Notes: a model not told the origin generated them from the letters alone. 10,391 bases of DNA from Caulobacter sp. CCH9-E1 (GCF_001556515.1 NZ_LSJA01000016.1:1-10391); one strand, 5' to 3'; counted from the first letter of the stretch, positions 1 to 8,652 are shown. A program made the numbers and translations.

Positions 1-26
1 TGTCGGTGCTCGAATTGACTGCGACT
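1..26 (+). repeat. Left terminal inverted repeat
   Basis: Compared with the reverse complement of the right end, the first 8 bases (TGTCGGTG) are identical, and about 20 of 26 positions match in all, including TCG at 10-12, ATT at 14-16 and TGCGA at 20-24. Bases 10-26 form the first copy of a 17-bp motif, TCGAATTGACTGCGACT, that recurs at 68-84 and 110-126 and inverted at the right end. This fits the repeated TniA-binding sites known at Tn5053/Tn402-type ends. Confidence 0.92.
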
Positions 27-67
27 GGGCGGGCTCAGTAAGCCTCTGAAATTCCACACCCCGGCGT

Positions 68-126
68 TCGCAGTCATTGCGTCTGTTCGGATTGAACGGC
101 CTTTCCGGATCGCAATCGATGCGACT
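68..126 (+). promoter_or_regulatory. Subterminal repeats, probable TniA-binding sites of the left end
   Basis: Two further copies of the 17-bp end motif lie here in the same orientation as the one in the terminal repeat: TCGCAGTCATTGCGTCT at 68-84 and TCGCAATCGATGCGACT at 110-126. A weaker, partial copy starts at 87. Shared positions are TCG at the start and TGCG near the end, usually followed by CT. Tn5053/Tn402 ends are known to carry several short repeats bound by the transposase. That these are the TniA sites here is inferred from position, repetition and orientation. Confidence 0.7.
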
Positions 127-189
127 GCAGGGCCGTCGCGGGCTCGACATCGAATTGGGCAAGCTCGGGGCGGACGCGGCTGGAACAGG
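116..189 (+). repeat. Diverged copy of the tniA leader in the left end
   Basis: This 74-bp block aligns without gaps to 6022-6095, the sequence just before the tniA start, with about 56 of 74 bases identical by hand count. Identical runs include TCGATGCGA, GACATCGAAT, GCGGCT and GAACAGG. Similarity fades after 189, and I see no tniA coding remnant beyond it. The rest of 190-327 holds no gene or site that I can support. Confidence 0.75.
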
Positions 190-327
190 CAGCCGCGGAG
201 GCTAGGAGCACCGGGATCGCGAACGTCGGAGAGCGGGTGACGCGTGCGTTCTGGGCCGGACTCTCCGTCGCCCCGTCGGACGCCGGGGCGATGGCGCAAG
301 GCGGCGAGGCCTTCGACCTGATGTGTA

Positions 328-753
328 CTAACAGCCAGTCGGCGGGAGCCGCGGCTCCGCATAGAGAGCGTCAATCAGGGGGCAGCCGGGATCCTGTCCG
401 GCGTCGCAGGCCCGCACGGAGTCGGCCAGTACCCGCTCCATCCGCTTGAGATCGGCGATACGAGCTCTCACATCCCCGAGATGCGCCGACGCCAGGACGC
501 GCACCTCGGCGCACGAAGCCTCGCCACCGGCCGCAAGCCCGAGCAACGCACGGACCTCATCGAGGGTGAAACCCAACTCGCGGGCGCGTCGCACGAAGCC
601 CAGCCGGCCCACGTCGCCAGCGCCATAGCTTCGGTAGCGGCCCCGCCGCGGCGGCGCGGGCATTAGGCCGATCCGCTCGTAGTAGCGGATCGTCTCTATG
701 TTGCAGCCCGTGCGCCGGGACAGTTCGCCGATCTGGATCGCGGTATCCGCCAT
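328..753 (-). CDS. merR: Hg(II)-responsive MerR-family regulator
   Basis: A 141-residue repressor/activator of the mer operon. The N-terminal winged helix-turn-helix (about residues 6-75) has the family signature IRYYERIGL at 22-30. The long dimerisation helix follows, then the metal loop. Cys81, Cys116 and Cys124 correspond to the three mercury ligands of Tn501 MerR (82, 117, 126), and CPLIDAL closely resembles the classical CPLIASL. The loop between the last two Cys is one residue shorter than in Tn501. The gene is divergent from merC and faces a shared 144-bp region with a 19-bp-spacer promoter, the classical arrangement in which MerR twists the operator to open the promoter. The ATG start has a GAGAGG-like ribosome site about 12 bases upstream. 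A sensor for another thiophilic metal is possible, but the neighbours make mercury by far the likeliest. Confidence 0.9.
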   Translation of the reverse strand: MADTAIQIGELSRRTGCNIETIRYYERIGLMPAPPRRGRYRSYGAGDVGRLGFVRRARELGFTLDEVRALLGLAAGGEASCAEVRVLASAHLGDVRARIADLKRMERVLADSVRACDAGQDPGCPLIDALYAEPRLPPTGC

Positions 754-781
754 GCTGCTCTGCGCCTCTCAAATTTAGGGC

Positions 782-812
782 TTGAGTCTGTAGTCGCTAC
801 AGATCGTATCTA
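782..812 (+). promoter_or_regulatory. mer promoter-operator with MerR dyad
   Basis: A -35 element TTGAGT (782-787) and a -10 element TATCTA (807-812) are separated by exactly 19 bp, the over-long spacer typical of MerR-controlled promoters. Inside the spacer is a perfect dyad, TCTGTAG (787-793), TCG, CTACAGA (797-803), centred as in known mer operators. Its arms differ from the TCCGTAC type of Tn501/Tn21. It points toward merC. A leftward merR promoter probably overlaps it, but I could not choose its elements with confidence. Confidence 0.85.
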
Positions 813-834
813 ACGATCCTCAGCCCTCAGGGGC

Positions 835-858
835 AAGCTGTGGACATGACCACAGCTT
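835..858 (+). repeat. Perfect 9-bp hairpin in the mer leader
   Basis: AAGCTGTGG (835-843) and CCACAGCTT (850-858) are perfect inverted arms around the 6-base loop ACATGA. The hairpin begins roughly 15 bases after the expected transcription start and ends about 40 bases before merC. No run of T follows, so it does not look like an intrinsic terminator. It could be an mRNA-stabilising structure or a second operator; neither is shown by the sequence. Confidence 0.7.
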
Positions 859-897
859 CGCTCCGACGGTTCCACCGAAGTCGCCGAGGCCATGCCG

Positions 898-1323
898 ATG
901 CCCATCCAGAATCCTCTCACCCGCGCGGCCGACAAGGCGGGCGTCATCGGCTCGATTGTCACCGCCATGGGGTGTGCGGCGTGCTTCCCGGCTCTCGCGA
1001 GTCTCGGCGCCGCGCTGGGTCTCGGTTTTCTGAGCCAGTACGAAGGCGTCTTCATTCGCTATCTCCTGCCGCTGTTCGCCGTGATCGCCCTCATCGCCAA
1101 CACGGTCGCCGGGCTTCGCCATCGCCGGTGGGCGCGAATGGCGTTGAGCGTCATCGGTCCGATCTTGGTGCTTGCGGCGGCGGTGCTCATGGCGACCCGC
1201 GGTTGGCCGACGGCGTGGCTCCTCTATCCCGGCCTGACCTTGATGGTGGCCGTCGCGATCTGGGATCTGGCGGCGCCGCCGCGCAACGCGCCCGCTCCGC
1301 ACCGCGACGGGGCGGTTTCCTAG
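898..1323 (+). CDS. merC: Mercury transporter MerC
   Basis: An inner-membrane protein of about 141 residues with four hydrophobic segments, which carries Hg(II) into the cell. It closely resembles Tn21 MerC: the stretch AMGCAACFPALASLGAA with its cysteine pair (CxxC, in the first membrane helix), then GLGFLSQYEG, and WDLAAP near the C-terminus. Two in-frame ATG codons are available, at 892 and 898. GAGG at 886-889 is only 2 bases from the first but 8 from the second, so 898 is preferred. It is the first gene of the operon, whereas in Tn21 merC follows merP. The stop lies 34 bases before the merT start. Confidence 0.93.
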   Translation: MPIQNPLTRAADKAGVIGSIVTAMGCAACFPALASLGAALGLGFLSQYEGVFIRYLLPLFAVIALIANTVAGLRHRRWARMALSVIGPILVLAAAVLMATRGWPTAWLLYPGLTLMVAVAIWDLAAPPRNAPAPHRDGAVS

Positions 1324-1357
1324 CGTCATGGCGAGGTTGTTCGGAAGGAGAATCTAC

Positions 1358-1708
1358 TTGTCAGAATCCAAAGACAGCCGGGGCGCGTTGGCGCTCGGAG
1401 GCCTGGCCGCCATCCTGGCCTCGACCTGTTGCCTCGGCCCGCTGATCCTGGTCGGCCTCGGTTTCAGCGGTGCCTGGATCGGCAACCTGACCGTGCTGGA
1501 ACCGTACCGGCCGCTGTTCATCGGCGCGGCGCTGGTCGCCATGGTCTTCGCCTACCGCCGCATCTTCCGCCCGGCCCGGGCTTGCGAGCCGGGCGAGGTC
1601 TGCGCCGTGCCCAGGGTCAGGACCACCTACAAGGTCATTTTCTGGGCCGTCGCGGCGCTCGTCCTGGTCGCGCTGGCGTTCCCCTACGTCCTGCCCCTGT
1701 TCTACTGA
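1358..1708 (+). CDS. merT: Mercuric transport protein MerT
   Basis: An inner-membrane protein with three predicted membrane helices that receives Hg(II) from MerP and passes it to cytosolic MerA. The start is taken as TTG at 1358 because AAGGAG (1345-1350) lies 7 bases upstream. This gives 116 residues, the same length as Tn21 MerT, beginning SESKDSRGAL, like the Tn21 SEPQNGRGAL. An upstream in-frame ATG at 1328 would add ten unrelated residues. The cysteines are in the usual places: the vicinal pair Cys24-Cys25 in helix 1 (ASTCCLGPL) and Cys76 and Cys82 in the cytoplasmic loop (ACEPGEVCAVP). The C-terminus FPYVLPLFY is typical. merP begins 12 bases downstream. Confidence 0.96.
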   Translation: MSESKDSRGALALGGLAAILASTCCLGPLILVGLGFSGAWIGNLTVLEPYRPLFIGAALVAMVFAYRRIFRPARACEPGEVCAVPRVRTTYKVIFWAVAALVLVALAFPYVLPLFY

Positions 1709-1720
1709 AAGGAAGTCCCC

Positions 1721-3653
<1,933 letters not shown>

Positions 3654-3689
3654 AGGTTCACCTGGGACCGCGAAGAGGGCGCGTGCACG

Positions 3690-4472
3690 ATGATGACTCC
3701 GACCTCACGCGCTGAAGCCGCCGGTTGGCCCGCCGTAGCGTTTCCAGGCGGCGCGATCATCCCCGACTGGGGCGCGATCACGACGTCACGGGCCCAGAAT
3801 GCCCTGAGGGCCATCGTCGAAGCCTTCATCGGCCCCAAGTGGGATGGGTTGGATGAGACCGAGAGCCGAATCCACGGCATCGTCCTGAGCGGCTACGCCG
3901 CAACCGGGCACGCGCCAGAGACGGCGGATGTGGCCGCAGCGGCCGGGCTCACCCGCGATGAGGCCGACGGCGTGCTACGGCGCCTGGCTGAGCGCGATCT
4001 CCTCGTTCTCGACGCTGCCGGCCGGATCAGCGGCGCCTATCCGTTCACCGATAGCCCGACCGAGCATCACGTGGCGGCTGGTGGCCTCTCGGCGGGCGCC
4101 ATGTGCGCCATCGACGCGCTCGGCATCGGGGCGATGCTGGAGCGCGATGTGGCCGTCCGCTCGGCCTGCCGCCACTGCCGGCGCCCGCTCGTCATCCGAA
4201 CGCGAAGCCACGGCCGCGAGCTGGATCAGGTCGAGCCGATAGGGATCGTGGTCTGGTCCGGCCATCGCTACGCCGCCGGCTGTGCCGCGTCTTCGCTCTG
4301 CACCTTGCAGGCCTTCTTCTGCGAGGACGTTCACCTGGAGACCTGGCGCGCAAACAGCCCGGCCGCTGGCCAGGAGGGCGTGCGCCTGAGCCTCGCCGAA
4401 GCGCTGGAGATTGGCGTCGCGATTTTTGCGCCGATGCGGATGGAGTGGCCGTCATGGATTCCTACGACCTGA
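3690..4472 (+). CDS. merB: Organomercurial lyase MerB
   Basis: Cleaves the carbon-mercury bond of organomercurials by protonolysis, releasing Hg(II) for MerA and making the operon broad-spectrum. In 260 residues the catalytic triad of the R831b enzyme (Cys96, Asp99, Cys159) can be matched to Cys139 and Asp142 in MCAIDALG and Cys211 in FFCEDVHLE. Cys160 matches the structural Cys117. EPIGIVV and the C-terminal SLAEALEIGVAIF also fit the family. The protein is about 48 residues longer than R831b MerB. The extra length lies N-terminally and includes a winged-helix-like part (about 60-115). An additional CxxC (160-163) and Cys198 and Cys204 are seen. GAGGG at 3675-3679 lies 10 bases before the ATG. 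The 3' end overlaps the next gene by 19 bases, implying coupled translation. Confidence 0.92.
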   Translation: MMTPTSRAEAAGWPAVAFPGGAIIPDWGAITTSRAQNALRAIVEAFIGPKWDGLDETESRIHGIVLSGYAATGHAPETADVAAAAGLTRDEADGVLRRLAERDLLVLDAAGRISGAYPFTDSPTEHHVAAGGLSAGAMCAIDALGIGAMLERDVAVRSACRHCRRPLVIRTRSHGRELDQVEPIGIVVWSGHRYAAGCAASSLCTLQAFFCEDVHLETWRANSPAAGQEGVRLSLAEALEIGVAIFAPMRMEWPSWIPTT

Positions 4473-5800
4473 TCGTCATCGGCAGCGGCACGGCGGCCCA
4501 GGTCGCCGTGGCGAAGGTCCGCGCCGCCGGCTGGTCCGTCGCCGTGATCGATCACCGGCCGTTCGGCGGCACCTGCGCGTTGCGCGGCTGCGATCCCAAG
4601 AAGATGCTGGTGAGCGGCGAGGAAGCCATCGACGCGGCCCGGCGCATGGCCGGGCATGGCGTGGAAGGCGCGCTGGCGATCGACTGGCCGGGCCTGATGG
4701 CGTTCAAGCGGACCTTCACCGATCCGATCCCCGCCAAGCAGGAGCAGCGCTACACCGAACTGGGCGTCGACGCCTTCCACGGGCTCGCCCGTTTCGCCGG
4801 TCCGGACGCGATCGAGGTGGACGGCCGCGCCTTCCAGGCCCGACACGTGCTGATCGCCACCGGCGCCCGCCCGGTCCCGCTGGGCATCCCGGGGGAAGAG
4901 CTGGTCAGCACCAGCGACGACTTCCTGGAGCTGCCGGCTCTGCCACGCCGGATCGCGCTGATCGGCGGCGGCTATGTCGCGGCCGAGTTCTCGCACCTGG
5001 CGGCGCGCGCCGGCGCGGAGGTCACCATCCTGCAACGTGCCCCGCGGCTCCTGCCGAACTTCGATCCCGACCTGGTCGGCTGGCTCATGCCGCGGTTCGA
5101 GGAACTCGGCATCGCCGTCGAGACCGGCGCCACGGTCACCCGAGTCGGGCGGGTCCAGGGCGGCCTGATCGTCCACGCCAGCCGTCCGGGCGCGCCCGAC
5201 CTCGCCGTCCCGGCCGACCTGGTGGTGCATGCCGCCGGCCGCGGGCCCGACCTCGACGCATTGGACCTCACGGCGGGCCAGGTGACCGCGCGTGACGGCC
5301 GCCTACATCTGAACGAGCACCTGCAAAGCGTCTCCAACCCTCGGGTCTATGCCGCCGGCGACGCGGCCGGCGTCGGGCCGCCGCTGACGCCGGTCTCCAG
5401 CCAGGACGCCAAGGTCGTGGCCGCCAACCTGTTGGATGGCCCGTCGCACAGGCCGGACTATCGCGGCGTCCCGAGTGTCGCCTTCACCGTGCCGTCCATC
5501 GCCGCCGTCGGGCTCTCCGAGGACGAGGCGCGCCGCCAGGGCCACAAGTTCCGGGTCAATGCCGGCTCGACGCCCAACTGGTTCAGCGCCCGCCGTCTAG
5601 CCGAACGGGTCTACGGCCACAAGGTGCTGATCGAGCAGGCCACCGACCGAATCCTCGGAGCCCATCTGGTCGGCCCGCACGCCGAGGAGGTGATCAACCT
5701 GTTCGGTCTGGCAATCCGCCATGGGCTCACGGCCGCCGACCTTCGATCGACGATGTTCGCCTATCCGACTGGCGCTTCGGATCTCGGCTATATGCTCTGA
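4454..5800 (+). CDS. MerA-like FAD pyridine-nucleotide disulfide oxidoreductase of unknown substrate
   Basis: A 448-residue flavoprotein of the glutathione reductase/dihydrolipoamide dehydrogenase/MerA family. It starts with an FAD fold (VIGSGTAAQ, 8-16), followed by the redox pair in GTCALRGCDPKK (Cys41, Cys46), the NAD(P) fold (ALIGGGYVAAEF, 168-179), the second FAD motif YAAGDAAG and a dimerisation domain. Cys41 and Cys46 are its only cysteines. It lacks both NmerA and the C-terminal Cys pair of MerA. Near the C-terminus, where this family has a catalytic His-x-x-x-x-Glu, it has AYPTGASD, with Tyr437 at the His position. MerA also has Tyr there. The ATG at 4454 is chosen because the FAD fold follows at once and GGAG sits at 4442-4445. 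Last gene of the mer operon, overlapping merB. It may regenerate a thiol partner or act on Hg adducts, but this is inference. Confidence 0.85.
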   Translation: MDSYDLIVIGSGTAAQVAVAKVRAAGWSVAVIDHRPFGGTCALRGCDPKKMLVSGEEAIDAARRMAGHGVEGALAIDWPGLMAFKRTFTDPIPAKQEQRYTELGVDAFHGLARFAGPDAIEVDGRAFQARHVLIATGARPVPLGIPGEELVSTSDDFLELPALPRRIALIGGGYVAAEFSHLAARAGAEVTILQRAPRLLPNFDPDLVGWLMPRFEELGIAVETGATVTRVGRVQGGLIVHASRPGAPDLAVPADLVVHAAGRGPDLDALDLTAGQVTARDGRLHLNEHLQSVSNPRVYAAGDAAGVGPPLTPVSSQDAKVVAANLLDGPSHRPDYRGVPSVAFTVPSIAAVGLSEDEARRQGHKFRVNAGSTPNWFSARRLAERVYGHKVLIEQATDRILGAHLVGPHAEEVINLFGLAIRHGLTAADLRSTMFAYPTGASDLGYML

Positions 5801-5840
5801 GGCGCCGGACTAGGGGCGAAGTCCTGAGGCCCAACGACTC

Positions 5841-5894
5841 GGCTCGCGCGAGTCAGGGTGCGCCAACCTGTTCTCCCTGACCGTCTCGCGAGCC
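5841..5894. repeat. Imperfect inverted repeat after the mer operon
   Basis: GGCTCGCG...TCAGGG (5841-5858) is mirrored by CCCTGA...CGCGAGCC (5875-5894), giving 8- and 6-bp paired blocks separated by short unmatched stretches and a 16-base loop. It lies 40 bases beyond the last mer stop codon. It could end transcription of the mer operon, although no T-run follows, or be a remnant of a recombination site at the cargo/tni junction. The rest of 5801-5971 shows nothing that I can name. Confidence 0.45.
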
Positions 5895-5971
5895 CCCGTT
5901 CTGCGACGCCTCAATGGGACCAGACATAGATGGCGAGAGTTGCGGTTCGGGGCGGCCGGACGTGAGCCGAA

Positions 5972-6032
5972 GGGGCTAGTCGCAAGCAATTCGGACGAAA
6001 TCTGTTCTGAAAACTGCGCGTTCGATGCGAAT
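5972..6032. promoter_or_regulatory. Internal transposon-end-like sequence before tniA
   Basis: The 24 bases at 5972-5995 match the right-end block 10319-10342 at about 20 positions, in the same orientation, including AGTCGCAA and a flanking GGGG. A second copy of the end motif, in left-end orientation, is at 6016-6032 (GCGCGTTCGATGCGAAT), which begins the 74-bp block shared with the left end. In Tn5053/Tn402 the region before tniA is itself the transposon end. Here it has become internal and may act as a TniA-controlled tniA operator, which is an inference. I could not pick a convincing tniA promoter. Confidence 0.6.
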
Positions 6033-6106
6033 GCTGCACCGTTGCGGACGTGACATCGAATCAGGTGAGTTTTGGGCGGGAGCGGCTCGAACAGGAGCGC
6101 ACGCCG

Positions 6107-7765
6107 ATGGCCGAGAGCAGAGCCAGCCACCAGCCGCAGGGTGAGGAACAGCGCTGGGAGTTGGCCGTTGCGCGCCAGCGCGTGCTGCGCCCGCTGTTGG
6201 ACAATCCTCACCGTACACGCGCCGAGGTCGAGGCCGCAGCGCGGCGACTGAACGTCCACACGGCAACGGTCTATCGGCTGCTGGCCCGCTACGCGGTCGG
6301 AGAGACCGCGCAGGCGGTCGTGACCGGGGTAGGGGGATGGAAACCCGGGCGGCCGCGGCTGCCGGCGCGCGTGATCGAGATAATCGACACGGCCATCGAA
6401 CAACTGTTCCTCGACCGGCAGTCGATCACCAAGGCGCAGCTGGGGCGCGAGATCGCCCGGCGCTGCACCTCGCAGACCCTGAAACCGCCCTCGCGGTCGG
6501 TGATCAGCCGCCGGCTGCAACGGATCGGCGAGCGGGAGATGGCCCGCCGCCGCAAGGGGCCGGGTGCGGCTGAGGCGGCGACGATGCGGCCGGGAAGCCT
6601 GACGGTGACGCGGCCGAACGCGATCTGGCAGATCGATCATTCCCCGGCCGACGTCATCCTCGTGGATGCGGACTCGCGCGCGCCGATCGGCCGGCCCTGG
6701 GTGACCCTGGTCATCGACGTGGCATCCAGGGTGATCACCGGGCTCTATATCTCGTTGGATCCGCCGTCTGTCGTTTCGGTCGGCATGGCGCTGCAGCATG
6801 CAATCTTGGCCAAGGACGAGGCCCTGGCGGAGCGTGGGATATCCGCCGAGTGGCCGGCCTTCGGCCTGCCCGAGTTGGTTCATTCCGACAACGGCTCCGA
6901 CTTTCGCAGCCGATCGTTTGCCCGGGCGTGCAGCAATCTGGGCATCGAGACGGAGCGTCGGCCCGTCGGCGCCCCCCGTTATGGCGGCCACATTGAGCGC
7001 CTGATCGGCTCGGTGATGAGCGAGATGCACCTGCTGCCAGGCGCCACTTTCTCCAACGTGGCCGCCCGCGGCGACTACGACAGCGATGCGGCCGCGGTCA
7101 TGACGATAGACGAGTTTGAGGTCTGGCTCTGGCGCTTCGTCGCCGGCGACTACAATCGCCGGATCCACACGAGCCTCTCGGCACCGCCGTTGGAGACCTG
7201 GCGACGCCTATGCGCCGAACAGGCCGTCACGCCGCGACAACCCCTCGACCCCGAAGGCCTGTTGATCGCCTTCCTGCCGCGCATCTCGCGCACAATCACC
7301 CGCCAGGGGATAAGCTTCCACCATGTTCGCTATTACGAGCCCTTCCTGGGGCCGCTGTTCGACAGCGGCCAGCGCCGCGTCGAACTCGCCTATGATCCGC
7401 GGGATCTGTCGCGCCTGCTCATGGAGACGCCGCAAGGGGTCCGCGCGCTTCGCTATCGCAATCTCGCCCGCCCGCCCATGAGCCTGTGGGAGCTGCTCGC
7501 GGCGCGACGCCGGCTCCGCGCCGAAGGGCGAGCCCAGGTCGACGAGGCGGCCCTCTTTGCGGCTCGTGAAGCCAACCATGCCCTGGTGGCCACGGCAGCG
7601 AGCGAGAGCCGCCGGATGCGCCGCGAGTCCGTAAGGCGCGAGCGCCATCGGGCGGAGGTGAAGCAGGCTCCGATCGCGGAGGGCGATGCTTCGGCGGAGC
7701 CGCCCGATGCGGCCGCTCCGACAAGCCCGGCACCAGCGTTTGCCGTGGAGATCGAACCTTGGTGA
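6107..7765 (+). CDS. tniA: TniA DDE transposase
   Basis: The Mu/Tn7 TnsB-like integrase that binds the ends and joins them to target DNA. The 552 residues compare with 559 in Tn5053. An N-terminal helix-turn-helix region (about 25-65) precedes the RNase H-like core. The DDE acidic residues are Asp177 in WQIDHSPADVILVD, Asp261 in HSDNGSDF and Glu297 in RYGGHIERLIG, with 35 residues between the last two. PIGRPWVTLVIDV and TFSN...RGDYDS also match TniA, and both proteins end in a short acidic tail plus Trp. The ATG at 6107 follows AGGAG at 6093-6097. An in-frame GTG at 6050 would add 19 residues but has a poor ribosome site. The stop overlaps the tniB start (GTGA), so translation is probably coupled. 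It is transcribed away from the mer cargo, opposite to Tn5053. Confidence 0.95.
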   Translation: MAESRASHQPQGEEQRWELAVARQRVLRPLLDNPHRTRAEVEAAARRLNVHTATVYRLLARYAVGETAQAVVTGVGGWKPGRPRLPARVIEIIDTAIEQLFLDRQSITKAQLGREIARRCTSQTLKPPSRSVISRRLQRIGEREMARRRKGPGAAEAATMRPGSLTVTRPNAIWQIDHSPADVILVDADSRAPIGRPWVTLVIDVASRVITGLYISLDPPSVVSVGMALQHAILAKDEALAERGISAEWPAFGLPELVHSDNGSDFRSRSFARACSNLGIETERRPVGAPRYGGHIERLIGSVMSEMHLLPGATFSNVAARGDYDSDAAAVMTIDEFEVWLWRFVAGDYNRRIHTSLSAPPLETWRRLCAEQAVTPRQPLDPEGLLIAFLPRISRTITRQGISFHHVRYYEPFLGPLFDSGQRRVELAYDPRDLSRLLMETPQGVRALRYRNLARPPMSLWELLAARRRLRAEGRAQVDEAALFAAREANHALVATAASESRRMRRESVRRERHRAEVKQAPIAEGDASAEPPDAAAPTSPAPAFAVEIEPW

Positions 7766-8652
7766 GCGCGATAACCGAGACCTCGGGCCTGACGGCCGCG
7801 GCGCGCATCGATCTGGTGCTCTCCGATCGCTGGGTCGCATATCCACAAGGCCAGACGGCCTTGCAGCGCCTCGAGGAGCTGCTCCGTGGCGCCCAGCGGA
7901 CACGGATGCCTTCGCTGCTCATCGTTGGCGACCCCGACATGGGCAAGACGACGATCCTGAGGAAATTCATGCGCGGTCGCGCGCCGACGTTCGATGCGGA
8001 GACCGGTCGATCGCAGATGGAGGTTGTGGCGATCGAGGCTCCGCCCGAAGCCGACGAGCTACGGCTCTACGGCATCATTCTGGACGCGGTTGGCGCGCCG
8101 ACCCCCACCCGGCGGGCGATGGAGGCCGAGCGGGCCGTCCATGGTCAGCTGGAACGCCTGCGCACCCGGCTGCTGGTCATCGATGAAACCAACAACCTGA
8201 TGATCGGTACGGGCGCCGCCCAGCGCAAGACGCTGGCCGCCCTGCGCCGGCTGTCCAACACGCTTTCGCTCTCGATGGCCTATTTCGGAACTTTGGAGGC
8301 CCTGAACGCCCTGACCTCCGACCCGCAGATCGAAGGCCGCGCCCAGCCCTTCCGGCTCTCGCGCCTGGCCAAGGACGAGACCTACGCCGCGATCGTGGCG
8401 GCCGTGGTCGGTCATTTCCCGCTCCGCATGAAGAGCCAGGTCGATGACGCCTTCGTCGGCGCCGTCCATGAGATCAGCGGCGGCAGTCCCGGCAAGACCT
8501 TCCGTCTGCTGAACGCCGCTGCCGTCGAGGCCATCGACAGCGGCCGCGAACGGATCACAGTTGAGAGCCTGCACGCCGAGGAGGTGGTCCGCCATGTGCG
8601 GACGGCGATGGCAATGCGCCGGGGCGCTCGCGTCCGGGCCGCGGCAGGGTGA
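7762..8652 (+). CDS. tniB: TniB AAA+ ATPase, transposition target-selection protein
   Basis: An ATP-dependent DNA-binding partner of TniA, related to MuB and TnsC, that chooses and primes the target and is thought to carry target immunity. In 296 residues the Walker A motif is GDPDMGKTT (56-64) and the Walker B is LLVIDE (137-142). It is followed by the sensor-like region LSNTLSLSMAYFGT and a C-terminal helical lid with SGGSPGKTFRLLNAAA. The start is taken as GTG at 7762, which shares four bases (GTGA) with the tniA stop. A TTG one codon earlier is also in frame. The 3' end overlaps tniQ in the same GTGA manner, so tniA, tniB and tniQ form a tightly coupled unit. Confidence 0.94.
   Translation: MSAITETSGLTAAARIDLVLSDRWVAYPQGQTALQRLEELLRGAQRTRMPSLLIVGDPDMGKTTILRKFMRGRAPTFDAETGRSQMEVVAIEAPPEADELRLYGIILDAVGAPTPTRRAMEAERAVHGQLERLRTRLLVIDETNNLMIGTGAAQRKTLAALRRLSNTLSLSMAYFGTLEALNALTSDPQIEGRAQPFRLSRLAKDETYAAIVAAVVGHFPLRMKSQVDDAFVGAVHEISGGSPGKTFRLLNAAAVEAIDSGRERITVESLHAEEVVRHVRTAMAMRRGARVRAAAG

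Noticed and set aside
190..256. Remnant of the tniA coding start in the left end
   Set aside because: GGGTGA and CTGGG recur at nearly the same offset as in tniA, but the rest of the alignment is at chance level and needs several gaps.
237..449. Small open frame in the left end
   Set aside because: It overlaps the merR 3' end, begins with no ribosome-binding site and encodes a proline/arginine-rich product without similarity that I recognise.
840..1445. Long open frame starting in the leader hairpin and running across merC and into merT
   Set aside because: It reads merC in another frame, has a low-complexity Arg/Ser/Gly-rich product and no recognisable motif. merC in the other frame is a clear homologue.
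5883..5907. Possible remnant of a left terminal repeat upstream of tniA
   Set aside because: Only CTGCGAC matches the left terminus at this offset and no TGTCGG is present, so I see no true internal terminus here.
5810..7168. Antisense open frame of about 450 codons opposite tniA and its leader
   Set aside because: It overlaps the conserved DDE core of tniA and has no recognisable domain or clear ribosome site, so it is a high-GC shadow.
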